This document shows, piece by piece, positions 18,950 through 28,309 of a stretch of 64,000 bases of DNA (its first letter is position 1; every line of letters begins with the position of its first letter). The position numbers and the translations under genes were made by a program. A model generated the notes under the pieces. That model saw only the letters and a list, made by a program, of their open reading frames with translations. It did not search any database and had not been told where the DNA came from. This stretch comes from Clostridium sp. 'deep sea' (GTDB lineage: Bacteria; Bacillota; UBA994; PWPR01), in assembly GCF_014931565.1 (NCBI RefSeq), contig NZ_CP063353.1, positions 1,860,001-1,924,000 of the forward strand, given 5' to 3'.

Positions 18950-20662
18950 TTACTTAACCCGTTCTGTTACACACTTAATATTTAAATCGTAAAAATGCTT
19001 ACCTGGCGTATTAAGTTCATTATATGAACCGACCTCTATAATCTTGCCTTTCGACAACACTATTATTTTATCAACATTACTTAACAACTCTAACCTATGT
19101 GTAATTAAGATACAACTCTTTCCCTTAGCATAATTCTGTATGGTCTGTAAGGTTGCAATTTCTGTTTTTTTATCTAATGCAGAGGTTGCTTCATCTAAAA
19201 GAATAATTGAAGTCTCTCTCAGTAATTCACGTGCCAAACATAGTCTTTGTTGCTCCCCACCTGAGAAGTTGCTGCCATCAACTTCTATGGTTGTATCTAG
19301 CCCATAAGGCAACCTTTTAAGTACTTCTCCTAAACGTAGTTTTAATAATAGTTTAATTATATCTTCATCGCTTATGTTAGGGTTTCCATAACTAAGGTTA
19401 TATCTTAAAGTTTTATTAAACAAAACTGGTTTTTGTGATAAATAACTTATATTTTTTCGCCAATCTTTTAGGTTAAGAGTACTACTGCTGATATTATGAA
19501 TGTGTATATCCCCTTCACTTGGTCTATAAAACCCAATTAATAATTTCATTATAGTAGATTTACCGCTACCACTCTCGCCAACCAATGCTACACTTTCTCC
19601 TAATTTAACTTTTAAATTTATGTTATCTAATATTTTATTTTCGTTGTCATAAAAATAAATATTTTTAAGTTCAACAGCTTGTTCATTTAACTCAACAACT
19701 CTTTGCCCATTCTTTTCCTCTGGCAAATCAAGAACTGCAAATATTCTTTTAAAGCTAACATTAGCTAAAGTAATTAAAGGAACAGCATTTATTAAGGGTG
19801 TAATATTTGAGAATAAACGAGACTGATATAGTGTAAAAGCAATAAGCTGTCCAATATTAATTTGATTTTGAGAGATTAGCACTAAACCACATAATAATGT
19901 AATTGGATACGACATAGCAGCAATTGCTTTACTAACATTACTTCTCATTATGTTCGCTTTATCTCTCAATCTTCTAGCACTAAGATATGTATCAATTATG
20001 CTTTCATATTCCTTCTCATGATATTTATATCTGTGATTGGCTTTTATAAGGTTTATCTTGTCAATTTGACCCTGAATAAAAGAGCTTACGATAGCTCTTG
20101 CTTCATTATGTTCTTGATATAGTTTTTTTAAGGGGAAAACAAACTGCACATAAAAAGTAGAGATTAATAGAATTGCTGTAACAAATGTTAAGCGCCAATC
20201 AATGTTAAAAATAAAAACAAATATCAGAATACTTTCGATTAAAGATGCTGCAACAGTTATAAGAAAATCTGGTAGTAATCCTTCAATTCCCTCACTATCG
20301 TTAACTTGACGAGAAAGTATATAACCTGGTGGCGTGGTATCAAAATACGTTACTTCTAAACGCAGAAGCTTATTAAACAATCTCTGTCTTACATATTTCC
20401 AGACTCGTAGCTTTATTTTTAATGCTATAGATTGACGAAAAATATCTAAGCCTAAACGAATAACTAGTAAACAAACAAATAAGATACTTAAACGCTTAAT
20501 TAAATACATATCTACGTTATTAGTTACTATATTAGTTAATTTACTAGCGATTTTTGGTTCAAAAAGAGCTATTGGAATATACACTATATTTATTAATATT
20601 AATAGCCAAATATAAAAATAAGATTTTGTATAAAAAGATGTTACTCGTTTTAGAAATTTCAT
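18950..20662 (-). CDS. ABC transporter, fused permease and ATPase
   Basis: 570 aa half-transporter: six predicted membrane helices in about the first 310 residues (ABC exporter type), then the nucleotide-binding domain with Walker A GESGSGKST, Q-loop near SYLSQKPVLF, signature FSGGEQQRLCLAR, Walker B IILLDEATSALD and H-loop LITHRLE. It should act as a homodimeric exporter of a lipid, peptide or drug. It is followed by the CotS/APH-like kinase gene, which may modify or recognise the same compound, but that is only a suggestion from position. Confidence 0.9.
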   Translation of the reverse strand: MKFLKRVTSFYTKSYFYIWLLILINIVYIPIALFEPKIASKLTNIVTNNVDMYLIKRLSILFVCLLVIRLGLDIFRQSIALKIKLRVWKYVRQRLFNKLLRLEVTYFDTTPPGYILSRQVNDSEGIEGLLPDFLITVAASLIESILIFVFIFNIDWRLTFVTAILLISTFYVQFVFPLKKLYQEHNEARAIVSSFIQGQIDKINLIKANHRYKYHEKEYESIIDTYLSARRLRDKANIMRSNVSKAIAAMSYPITLLCGLVLISQNQINIGQLIAFTLYQSRLFSNITPLINAVPLITLANVSFKRIFAVLDLPEEKNGQRVVELNEQAVELKNIYFYDNENKILDNINLKVKLGESVALVGESGSGKSTIMKLLIGFYRPSEGDIHIHNISSSTLNLKDWRKNISYLSQKPVLFNKTLRYNLSYGNPNISDEDIIKLLLKLRLGEVLKRLPYGLDTTIEVDGSNFSGGEQQRLCLARELLRETSIILLDEATSALDKKTEIATLQTIQNYAKGKSCILITHRLELLSNVDKIIVLSKGKIIEVGSYNELNTPGKHFYDLNIKCVTERVK

Positions 20663-21221
20663 ATAACTTTCTCCCTATAGATAACAAACTGGTTATAGTA
20701 GATATAATTCTTATTGTAATGTAAGCTGTTAAAAGTATCTAAAATAAACATCATAACAATAGTCATAATTAGTAGAATATTTATAAGCATATGTAATACC
20801 TAAAAAAGTCGTAAAAGTGTTATTATATTAATTTTCTTAAGTTCAGAAGTAATCATAATAATTATATTTTACTTATTTTGTTTATTAATCTTTTGAGCTA
20901 ACCTCAATTACCATTTACTACACTATCATTAATTTTTATTATAATATACCTACATTAACATTTACTGTCTTTATTTAACCTATAAATATAGTAAAGTGTA
21001 TATATGCATTTTGCAACTTTATTATAGTATTTTTCTTTAGGGCTGCAAAGTATCTTGATTACATCTAGGGTAAAAGGTTTATAACTGTATAATAATATAT
21101 TCTAATTGTTTTGTAAAAATATTACTGTGAGATTTTAATATATTTAATATTATATTATCTAAAATATACCAAACTCAACATAACACATTTTATATGGTAT
21201 CATTATAAATAGGGGGTTAAA
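20663..21221. other. Divergent intergenic region, no gene seen
   Basis: About 560 very AT-rich bases between two divergent genes, so promoters for both are expected. No reading frame over 40 codons, repeat or strong hairpin stood out. Confidence 0.5.
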
Positions 21222-22139
21222 ATGAAAAAAAATAACTATTTAAATAAAATTATAATAATAGCTTTTTTTATAATTATTTTTTTAGGATTACGAGATGCAG
21301 TTATTGATTTTGAATATGAAAAAATTACACAAGCCTCAAAATTACCAACTACAATACAAAATGCTTTAGCTGAATATGATTTGCAAAGAGGTGTCTACTT
21401 TTTTTCAAATACTTTTACCAAAGGAGATACATATGTAGTAATTTGTGCAGGAGAGGAATACATAACTGGATATGATGTTAATATTAATAGTCATAAGTAT
21501 TATTCTGTGGTTGAGGATTCAGAGAAAAAACCAATATATGGCTATTATGAGCTAGATATTACTGAAAAAGACTCTTCTACCACATATGAATATTGTGATG
21601 ATTCTCAATATCCCTTTGTTGTATTTAAACTTTCTGGTAAGGCAAAGAGATACTGGATTAAAATAAATAGTAAAAAAACGTTGAATGTAAATCGCTGGTG
21701 GGGTGATGATAAAAGGTTATTTCAAAGTAAGAAATGGTCCTGTGAAGTTATATATTCTAAAGATCAATTACCTCAATTTATTGATGATGATTTCAGTATG
21801 AAATGGGGAGATGTAAAAGGTTTCTGTAAACCATCTGGCTTAAATAATAAAAAAACTAGTTATATTATAATTGCTGGTAAAAAAGGAGAACCTCCTTTTA
21901 ATGTGACTATTGATGCAATAGATTGGAGAAAAGAGATAGTAACACCAGCTACTTCAATAAGTCAAAAAACTTTTGATATAATTGTTCGGAAAGAGTATAA
22001 CAAAGAGTTTGTGTTTGAACATAAATCTGTTCCCTATAATTTAATACAAGTGAAACATGATGAAAGTCTTGATGCACTTTGGCTCAAAAATATTATCTTT
22101 TTAGATGATAGCTTAAATTGGGAGAAATCAAAGAATTGA
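21222..22139 (+). CDS. Membrane-anchored two-repeat protein, unknown family (paralogue of the 9.5 kb gene)
   Basis: 305 aa: one N-terminal membrane helix (about 9-26), then two copies of a domain of about 130 residues. Repeat 1: LPTTIQNALAEYDLQRGVYFF ... TYVVICAGEEYITGYDVNI. Repeat 2: LPQFIDDDFSMKW ... SYIIIAGKKGEPPFNVTIDAI. The match with the protein at 9474-10397 covers order, spacing and key words (DLQRGVYFF versus DLDRGVYEI; ICAGE versus LLCGE), so they are paralogues. The family is not recognised. A GGGGG ribosome site precedes ATG 21222. Confidence 0.65.
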   Translation: MKKNNYLNKIIIIAFFIIIFLGLRDAVIDFEYEKITQASKLPTTIQNALAEYDLQRGVYFFSNTFTKGDTYVVICAGEEYITGYDVNINSHKYYSVVEDSEKKPIYGYYELDITEKDSSTTYEYCDDSQYPFVVFKLSGKAKRYWIKINSKKTLNVNRWWGDDKRLFQSKKWSCEVIYSKDQLPQFIDDDFSMKWGDVKGFCKPSGLNNKKTSYIIIAGKKGEPPFNVTIDAIDWRKEIVTPATSISQKTFDIIVRKEYNKEFVFEHKSVPYNLIQVKHDESLDALWLKNIIFLDDSLNWEKSKN

Positions 22140-22154
22140 AGATAATCTATACGG

Positions 22155-22181
22155 TACCCCTTCCACCTACCTGCCTTGAAA
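22155..22181 (-). pseudogene. Short fragment resembling the four-helix-bundle gene
   Basis: About 23 bases (CTTCCACCTACCTGCCTTG and neighbours) match the four-helix-bundle gene region at about 60136-60160 with about three mismatches, and in translation give SRQVG followed by RGT, as in that protein's SRQVGRSGTS. It sits directly beside hairpin array A, just as the intact gene sits beside arrays. It is very short, so chance cannot be excluded. Confidence 0.45.
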
Positions 22182-22182
22182 C

Positions 22183-22260
22183 ACACACGTAAGCGTATTT
22201 CACGCACAAAGTACATATCACTCCACTATGGAGTAATATCAAGAACTGGTACATTTAATA
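22183..22260. repeat. Hairpin array A (ATATCAC-type spacers)
   Basis: Short inverted repeats (ACG-TAA-GCGT, GCACAAAGTAC, TCCACTATGGA, GAACTGGTAC) are separated by ATTTCAC, ATATCAC and AATATCA. The layout is homologous to arrays at 37866, 45500 and 59764. The group II intron's 3' end abuts it at 22261. Confidence 0.75.
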
Positions 22261-24130
22261 ATCGAGTAGGAGGCTAATCATTAGTTGATTAGCCGACCTC
22301 TCACACCACCGGACGTACGGATCCGTATCACGGCGGTTCAATAACCAAGCCTACTAATGTAGTAAGAATGCAGTGATAAGAGACCAGCTTTTGCTAGTCT
22401 CTTATTTGTTATCGTTTTATGGAGTATGGGACTTTTAGCTGTCCGCCATGCTCCCTTTCTAGTATTTCCATACTCGTATGCTTTCTGAGGAGGACACCCT
22501 AGTTTTGTTAAGTTCCGAATTTTAGTCCTTATCCTTTTCCATCTCCGCCAATATATCATTCTTATTCTTCGCCTTATCCATTGGTCTAGCTCCATTAAGA
22601 ATTGCTTCATATTTGCAAGTATGAAATAATTAATCCAACCTTGGCACATTCTTTTCAGTCTGATATACAAAGTTTTGATGTTTTGTACTTTTCGACTTGT
22701 TAACAGTGCCTTGATTTTCTCTTTGAGTTTCTTCTTGCTTTTCTGGTGCACTCTAAATTGCACACCATTAGCAGATATGTAAAAGGAGTACCCTAGAAAT
22801 TTGGTCTTTCAGGGTCGACTAATTTTGCTTTTATCTCGATTGACGACAAGCTTTAATTCCTTTTCAAGAAATTTGGTTACATTCGTTAAGGTACGCTCTG
22901 CTGCTTTTCTACTTTTTACATAGATTGAACAGTCATCAGCGTATCTAACGAACTTATGCCCTCTTCTCTCTAGTTCCTTATCTAACTTGTCAAGCATTAT
23001 ATTGCTAAGCAATGGCGATAATGGACCTCCTTGTGGAACCCCTTGTCGAGTCTTTTCATATTTACCATCTATTACAACTCCTGATAGAAGATATTTCCTG
23101 ATGAGTCTTAAAACTCTGCTATCTTCTATCTCTAGGTACATTTGATGCATAAGTTTGTTATGGTTGACTGTGTCAAAGTATGATGCTAAGTCTATATCTA
23201 CTATCCACGTGTAACCTGCTTCTATATACCGTTTGCATTGTTGAAGTGCATCATGGGCACTACGCTCTGGTCTAAATCCATAGCTGTATTCTGAAAATTT
23301 CTCCTCAAATATTGGCGATAGCACTTGATTAATGGCTTGTTGAATTACTCGGTCTATGACCGTTGGTATTCCTAGTTTTCTAGTCTTACCATTGTCTTTT
23401 GGTATTTCCACTCTTCTTACTGGACTAGGCTTGTACGTCACTTCTAGCAGCTCTTGGGTGAGGTTTTCTAAGTACCTGAGATACCATTCTGAGAACTCAG
23501 AAACTTTCATACCGTCTACCCCATGGCTTCCATTATTACTTTTAACATGACCATAAGCTTTCATCATATTCGGATACGATACCACTTCTTCCATCAGTTG
23601 ATTTGTGTTTTGCTTTTGCTCTTGTTGAATCCCTTGAGCACTAACTGCTCTCTCATTACTTTTAAGTTCCACTTTATCCTCCTGAGATAAGCCCTCTTTC
23701 GAGGTTGTCTAGTTTTTTTTTCGTACTCTTAGGTCTCATAGTTTACAAAACTGTTATTGTTCAGCCCTTCCTGAAAAAAAAATAATTTCAGTACTATGAC
23801 TTCTGCTGACTTCTCTCATCCCCTCTGCTCATCACTGAGTAGCGTTTGGTTTAGGATGCGAGACCTCCCTGGGTAAGTCCACACTCTTTCTTTCCATATA
23901 TCTGCCACATTTACTAACACACCCTTCGGTTAGTACGGATTTTGTTTTGATTAGCAAACTCATCCAGTTTGCATTAGCCTCATGTGATTCGTGTTCCTCA
24001 GACCAGAAATTTGCCTCCAACTTCCTTCAGATTCCTCCTCGCGAAGGACACCCTTGTTTTCAGCTAACGGCTATACTAACTTCACCGCTCGGGACTTTCA
24101 CCCTATAGATTGTGAATATGCCAGGCGCAC
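22261..24130 (-). mobile_element. Group II intron copy 1 (class C-like), 1870 bp
   Basis: On the minus strand it begins GTGCGCCTGG at 24130 (the usual GUGYG start) and ends CTCGAT at 22261. Domain V lies at about 22304-22339 (AACCGCCGTG ... CCGGTGGTG), and domain VI follows with a TCGGCTAATC/GATTAGCC stem. It sits directly 3' of a rho-independent terminator hairpin, the target preference of bacterial class C introns. Empty sites at 37950 and 59841 read CATATAACTAAAAA, exactly the two flanks joined, which fixes both ends. It encodes a reverse transcriptase with one in-frame TGA. It is nearly identical to the copy at 45553-47426. Confidence 0.92.
22338..23672 (-). pseudogene. ltrA: Group II intron reverse transcriptase/maturase with in-frame TGA
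   Basis: The first part (23672 to 22812) has the RT fingers and palm: KTRKLGIPTVIDRVIQQAIN, FSEYSYGFRPERSAHDAL, WIVDIDLASYFDTVNH, RQGVPQGGPLSPLLSNIML and catalytic FVRYADD. The frame then meets TGA at 22809-22811 and continues in the same frame with KTKFLGYSFYISANGVQF, the RT thumb and the maturase X region (GWINYFILANMKQF) to a stop at 22338. Related proteins carry Trp (TGG) at the TGA position (RPWKxKFLG), so a single G-to-A change explains the stop. Copy 2 has the same TGA. No HNH endonuclease domain was seen, as in class C. Confidence 0.88.
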
Positions 24131-24170
24131 TAACTAAAAACCTCAACGTCTCTGTTGAGGTTTTTTATGG
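24131..24170 (-). terminator. Terminator of the AraC-type gene; insertion target of intron copy 1
   Basis: CCTCAAC and GTTGAGG form a perfect 7-bp stem around AGAGAC, flanked by A and T tracts, directly after the regulator's stop codon. The intron's first base follows 4 bases beyond the T-tract. Confidence 0.9.
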
Positions 24171-25004
24171 TTATAAATTCTTTATCTGATATTGTTTTGG
24201 CGTAATATGGTAGATTTTTTTGAACTGGCTTATAAACGACGAGACATTTTCAAATCCCAGTTCATAAGCCACCTCTGTTACCGAATTCTCTTTTAGCAAC
24301 TGTTCAGCTAATTTCATTTTCACTTCATGAATATAGTTCATAGGTGTCATTTTAAAGTTGCGTTTAAACGTGTTGGTAAAATTTGAGCTGTGCATGCCTA
24401 CCAAATCGGCTAAATCACTGATTTTGATATTACGATTTACATTCCTAGCTATATACTGCTTTACCTGCTCCATTGGATGTTTGGCTTTAATAGAAAATAA
24501 ATAGCTTGAATACTCGGTTTTCAGCAGATTGTAAATCAGCCTACGTATGTTAAGCTCCACTAAATACGGATTCTCAGAATTCTCGACATATTCACTGTGG
24601 ATACTTTGCACGCTCTTGTAGAGTATGCTGTCATACTTAATGGGAACATATGGCCTAGGATCGTATATGGCATTATTAAACGGCTGCTTATTCTCAATAT
24701 TGCTGAAAACCGACTTAGTCAATTCATCGCATACTTCAATAACCATCATTTTGGTGGGCTTCTGCGCACGCACTGTTAAATCAGAATAGAAAGGCAGCAA
24801 CATCATCTCCGTATTCTTCTGGCATATGCTTTCACTGCCAAACAAATATTCAATCTTCCCCCACAGAACAGCAATCAGTTGTATTCGATCTTTGGTTTTG
24901 TAGCCGCATCTGTAATTCTGCATCAACTCGTAATATGTTATTGAGGAATTGCCCATCTTGTAAGAGTGCCTATTCTTAAGACTGTCATGAACAATATTAG
25001 TCAT
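24171..25004 (-). CDS. AraC-family transcriptional regulator
   Basis: 277 aa. The C-terminal ~100 residues hold the two AraC helix-turn-helix motifs (NIKISDLADLVGMHSSNFTNTF and VTEVAYELGFENVSSFISQF KKIYHITPKQY split over the domain). The N-terminal part looks like a cupin-type sensor (IQLIAVLWGKIEYLFG). RBS AGGTGG precedes ATG 25004. It is divergent from the hydrogenase operon starting at 25161, so it probably regulates that operon and itself; the 156-base gap would hold its operator. The ligand is unknown. Confidence 0.88.
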   Translation of the reverse strand: MTNIVHDSLKNRHSYKMGNSSITYYELMQNYRCGYKTKDRIQLIAVLWGKIEYLFGSESICQKNTEMMLLPFYSDLTVRAQKPTKMMVIEVCDELTKSVFSNIENKQPFNNAIYDPRPYVPIKYDSILYKSVQSIHSEYVENSENPYLVELNIRRLIYNLLKTEYSSYLFSIKAKHPMEQVKQYIARNVNRNIKISDLADLVGMHSSNFTNTFKRNFKMTPMNYIHEVKMKLAEQLLKENSVTEVAYELGFENVSSFISQFKKIYHITPKQYQIKNL

Positions 25005-25160
25005 AATATTCCACCACCTTTCTGTATAAAAAACAAAGCATTATGTAAAATTCTGAGTAGATTAAGTATTTTTTTATCGATATAATTTTACCTATTACAT
25101 GTGGATTATATGTCACAATTATCAATCAGTCAACCATTGGGCCAAAGGCCTTAAAAAGGA

Positions 25161-25412
25161 GTGTTTGAAATGACTATCGAGATTTGTATCGGGAGCTCAT
25201 GTCATATTAAAGGAGCCTACGATGTTGTGGAAACCCTAAAGCGATTAATAAAAGAACACAGCCTTGAATCTAAGATTGAATTAAAGGCTTGTTTCTGCAT
25301 GGGTCACTGTGGCGACGGAGTCAGTTTGCGAATTGACAATAAAGATTTAGTATGGATTAAACCCGATAACTGCGAACAGTTTTTCCAATCTCTCTTGGAA
25401 AAATTAAGCTAA
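25161..25412 (+). CDS. Thioredoxin-like [2Fe-2S] ferredoxin (NuoE C-terminal type)
   Basis: 83 aa. Four cysteines fit the thioredoxin-like 2Fe-2S pattern: CIGSSC near the N-terminus and CFCMGHCGDG in the middle. This is the size of a free-standing NuoE C-terminal domain. It should pass electrons to or from the hydrogenase-like proteins encoded downstream. AAAGGAGTG precedes the ATG. First gene of a four-gene operon (25161-29723) whose order resembles hfsABCD of Thermoanaerobacterium, where the cluster is needed for hydrogen production. Confidence 0.85.
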   Translation: MFEMTIEICIGSSCHIKGAYDVVETLKRLIKEHSLESKIELKACFCMGHCGDGVSLRIDNKDLVWIKPDNCEQFFQSLLEKLS

Positions 25413-25435
25413 CCGCAATACGGAGATAACTTACT

Positions 25436-27118
25436 ATGAACTTAATAAGAATTAACAAAAACCTGTGTGATAACTGCTTTAAGTGCTTAAGAGTCTGTCC
25501 TACAAAGGCAATTAAATTTCATAATAACGAGCGAATCATTGACGATGATATGTGTATTAAATGTGGATTATGCCACTCACAATGTTCACAGAATGCCTTG
25601 GAGGTAGTCGATCAGTACAGCGTAGTAAAATCTGCTATAGCATCAGCTAAAAAAACGGTAGTGTCTCTTGCACCTTCATATGTTTCAGCTTTTGATATTG
25701 ACAAACCGTATAAAATTGTAGCTGCATTAAAAGAAATTGGCTTTGATTATGTTGAGGAAACTTCTATTGGAGCTGAAATTGTCTATAAAAAGTACAGTGA
25801 AGAAATCAAGAAATCCACAACTCCTAATGTTATTACCACCTGTTGCCCATCAGCAACATATTTGGTGGAGAGCCATTACCCCAATTTAATCGATTCTATG
25901 CTAAAAGTTGTTTCACCTATGACAGCGCATGGTAAAGATATAAAACGGCGCTATGGTGATGACTGCTTCGTTGTGTTCATAGGCCCTTGCCTTGCCAAAA
26001 TTGTAGAAGCACACGAGAGTGCAGGAGATGTAGATGCTGTGTTAACCTTTGCCCAACTGGATGATTGGCTGAAAGCAAAAAACATCGATCTGCAGAGCCA
26101 GACTCCGGTACCATGTGATAGATACGGTTCCCTTACTGGAAAGGCTTTTCCCCTAGGTTGCGTAGTTGAAAACGAAAAATATCAATACCTTCATGTAGAT
26201 GGCATAGAAAACTGCAAAAAAATTTTGGATGACATTATCATGCAACGGGTTTCTGGATTAAGCATAGAACTGAATATCTGTGAAGGTAGCTGCATCAACG
26301 GACCTGAGATGCCAGTGTCCGAGGAGAGTCATTATGTAAAAAAATTGAGAATGCAAAAACACTTAAAAACATTGAGTCAGCGCGAAATCAATACGGACAT
26401 CATGATTAATGATTTGGATTTAACTAGAGTGTTTCACCGTAGGGATATCCGTACAAACATGCCCACTGAAGAAGAGCTTAACGCAATTCTTAGAAAAATG
26501 AGAAAGTATTCAGAAAAAGACCAACTCAACTGCGGTGCATGTGGCTATGACACCTGCGTCAATAAAGCTATATCCGTGTTTAATGAAGCTTCAAACTGTA
26601 CAGACTGTATGCCGTATCTAAGGGAGATTGCTGAGGAAGAACACTCGCTTCTAATCGAAAACAGCCCTAATGGCATCTGTGTACTAGACGCTGAGAACAT
26701 TGTAAAACTAACTAACCCAAAATTTGATTTGCTGTTTAACCGAATCAACGGCATTAGCTCTGTTGGATTGCCCATTGATTTCATGGTAAGCAGTGATGAA
26801 ATCGACACCTTGTTTAGTAAAGGCAAAAATATTTCATCAAAGAAAATTTACGAAAAAGCATTAGACAAGTACTTTTTGGTAAACACAATTCATGATTCTA
26901 CTAAGAATCAAACCATTGTATTCTTTACGGATATATCCTCCCATGAAAAGAATAAGATGGAACTGGAACGTATGAAACAAGACACACTGGAAAAAACCAG
27001 TGAAGTAATCTATAAACAAATGCGTGTTGTACAAAAAATTGCTGGCTTGCTTGGTGAGACCACCGCTGAAACCAAAATGAGCCTCAACGAGCTTCGCGAT
27101 TTAATAATTAGGGAGTAA
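25436..27118 (+). CDS. PAS-containing sensory [FeFe]-hydrogenase (group C type)
   Basis: 560 aa. Order of parts: two 4Fe-4S clusters at the N-terminus (CDNCFKCLRVCPTKAI, CIKCGLCHSQC); an H-cluster domain with L1 TTCCPSA near 135, L2 IGPCLAK near 183 and a modified L3 NICEGSCINGP near 283 (catalytic hydrogenases have ExMxCxxGC); a 4Fe-4S Fe-S domain (CGACGYDTC near 365); a PAS domain (about 405-500, LIENSPNGICVLDAENIV); and a C-terminal helix. The L3 change and PAS domain fit a sensor of hydrogen or redox state rather than a main catalyst. It begins 24 bases after the ferredoxin gene and precedes a SpoIIE phosphatase, its likely output partner. Confidence 0.88.
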   Translation: MNLIRINKNLCDNCFKCLRVCPTKAIKFHNNERIIDDDMCIKCGLCHSQCSQNALEVVDQYSVVKSAIASAKKTVVSLAPSYVSAFDIDKPYKIVAALKEIGFDYVEETSIGAEIVYKKYSEEIKKSTTPNVITTCCPSATYLVESHYPNLIDSMLKVVSPMTAHGKDIKRRYGDDCFVVFIGPCLAKIVEAHESAGDVDAVLTFAQLDDWLKAKNIDLQSQTPVPCDRYGSLTGKAFPLGCVVENEKYQYLHVDGIENCKKILDDIIMQRVSGLSIELNICEGSCINGPEMPVSEESHYVKKLRMQKHLKTLSQREINTDIMINDLDLTRVFHRRDIRTNMPTEEELNAILRKMRKYSEKDQLNCGACGYDTCVNKAISVFNEASNCTDCMPYLREIAEEEHSLLIENSPNGICVLDAENIVKLTNPKFDLLFNRINGISSVGLPIDFMVSSDEIDTLFSKGKNISSKKIYEKALDKYFLVNTIHDSTKNQTIVFFTDISSHEKNKMELERMKQDTLEKTSEVIYKQMRVVQKIAGLLGETTAETKMSLNELRDLIIRE

Positions 27119-27121
27119 TGT

Positions 27122-28309
27122 ATGATGTCATCAATGAACTATATAGATGTCTCCTATAATTATCTGAATAAAAAGAATGAGAACCTATGTGGCGACAAAG
27201 TACAGCTATACAAAGGCGAAGATCGCACTATAATCGTTCTCGCAGACGGACTAGGAAGTGGTGTTAAAGCTAATATTTTAGCTACCTTAACATCCCAGAT
27301 TGCTTTGACTATGCTGAAACGTAATGCCAGCATCCACGAAGTTGTTGATACAATCATCCACACCTTGCCGGTTTGCAGCGTGCGGAAAATCGCCTATTCT
27401 ACATTTAGTATTGTGGAAATCGACAAAGATCTTAACTGCCAAATTTATGAATATGATAATCCAGCTTTCTTTTTCATCCGTAACTACAAAATAATGAAGC
27501 CCGAAAAAGAATCTATTATAATTCATAACAAAGAAGTTTTTGTAAGTAGGTTTAAGCTTGAAATCAGCGATGTTCTGTATTTGTGCAGCGACGGTGTTGT
27601 ACATGCCGGAGTCGGCAGATATCTGCCTTTTGGCTGGCAATGGGAAGATGTCGGCAAGTACCTTATTGGTCAGCAGGCTTTGGCATCTTTTCATCTTTGC
27701 AATAAATTGCTAAATGCTTGTAACGAGCTGTATGAAGACATGCCCGATGACGATACCACGGTTGTGGCGGTGAAAATCCGTCATCCACAGAATCTCCATA
27801 TCTTTACGGGTCCGCCTGTTGTAAAAGATTTGGACAAACCGTTTGTGGAGTATTTTAACAATCTAAACGGTAAAAAAATGATATGTGGCGGTACTGCAGC
27901 CCAAATATACGCCAGAGAAACCAATAAAAAGCTTATTACAGAATTAGAATATATTAATCCCGAGATCCCCGTTACCGCAAGAATTAAGGGAGTAAATCTG
28001 GTTACTGAAGGAATTGTTACCATGTCAAAATGTGTGGAGCTGATCGAAAAGTTTAAAGAAGATTATAGACAGGTCAACTTCGAGCTTCAGGACGGCGCAA
28101 CAAGAATGCTGCGAATGTTTCTGGAGGAGAGCACTAATATTAAAATCTGGTTCGGAAAATCGGTAAATGGTGCCCATCAGCACTTTGGCTTTCCTCAAAC
28201 TCTTAGTTTGAAAATTAATGTTGTAAATCAATTGATTTCAGCACTGAAAAGTCTAGGTAAAGAAATCACCATCGAGTATATTTCGGAGGTAAATTATGAG
28301 AGTATTTGA
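27122..28309 (+). CDS. SpoIIE-family PP2C protein phosphatase
   Basis: 395 aa. PP2C/SpoIIE metal motifs are present: VLADGLGSGVKAN near residue 40, YLCSDGVVHAG near 155 and MPDDDTTVVAVKI near 212. The C-terminal part (about 225-395) holds GGTAAQIYARETNKKL and is conserved in hydrogenase-linked phosphatases as far as I recall, with no named domain. The gene follows the sensory hydrogenase by 3 bases and overlaps the next gene by 14 bases, so the operon is tightly coupled. It probably dephosphorylates a Ser/Thr-phosphorylated partner in response to the sensor; the partner is not in the window. Confidence 0.88.
   Translation: MMSSMNYIDVSYNYLNKKNENLCGDKVQLYKGEDRTIIVLADGLGSGVKANILATLTSQIALTMLKRNASIHEVVDTIIHTLPVCSVRKIAYSTFSIVEIDKDLNCQIYEYDNPAFFFIRNYKIMKPEKESIIIHNKEVFVSRFKLEISDVLYLCSDGVVHAGVGRYLPFGWQWEDVGKYLIGQQALASFHLCNKLLNACNELYEDMPDDDTTVVAVKIRHPQNLHIFTGPPVVKDLDKPFVEYFNNLNGKKMICGGTAAQIYARETNKKLITELEYINPEIPVTARIKGVNLVTEGIVTMSKCVELIEKFKEDYRQVNFELQDGATRMLRMFLEESTNIKIWFGKSVNGAHQHFGFPQTLSLKINVVNQLISALKSLGKEITIEYISEVNYESI

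Noticed and set aside
22338-23672. UGA as a Trp codon in this organism
   Set aside because: Long genes throughout the window use TGG for Trp and end with TGA in places (for example the helicase stop at 52226), so the standard code applies; the intron TGA is specific to the intron.
23832-24020. 62-codon open frame in the 5' part of the group II intron (also at 47128-47316)
   Set aside because: It lies in the ribozyme's structured domain, has no ribosome site, and is copied with the intron; treated as chance.
27160-28231. Minus-strand open frames inside the phosphatase gene
   Set aside because: They overlap a well-supported gene completely, have no ribosome sites and no recognisable domains.
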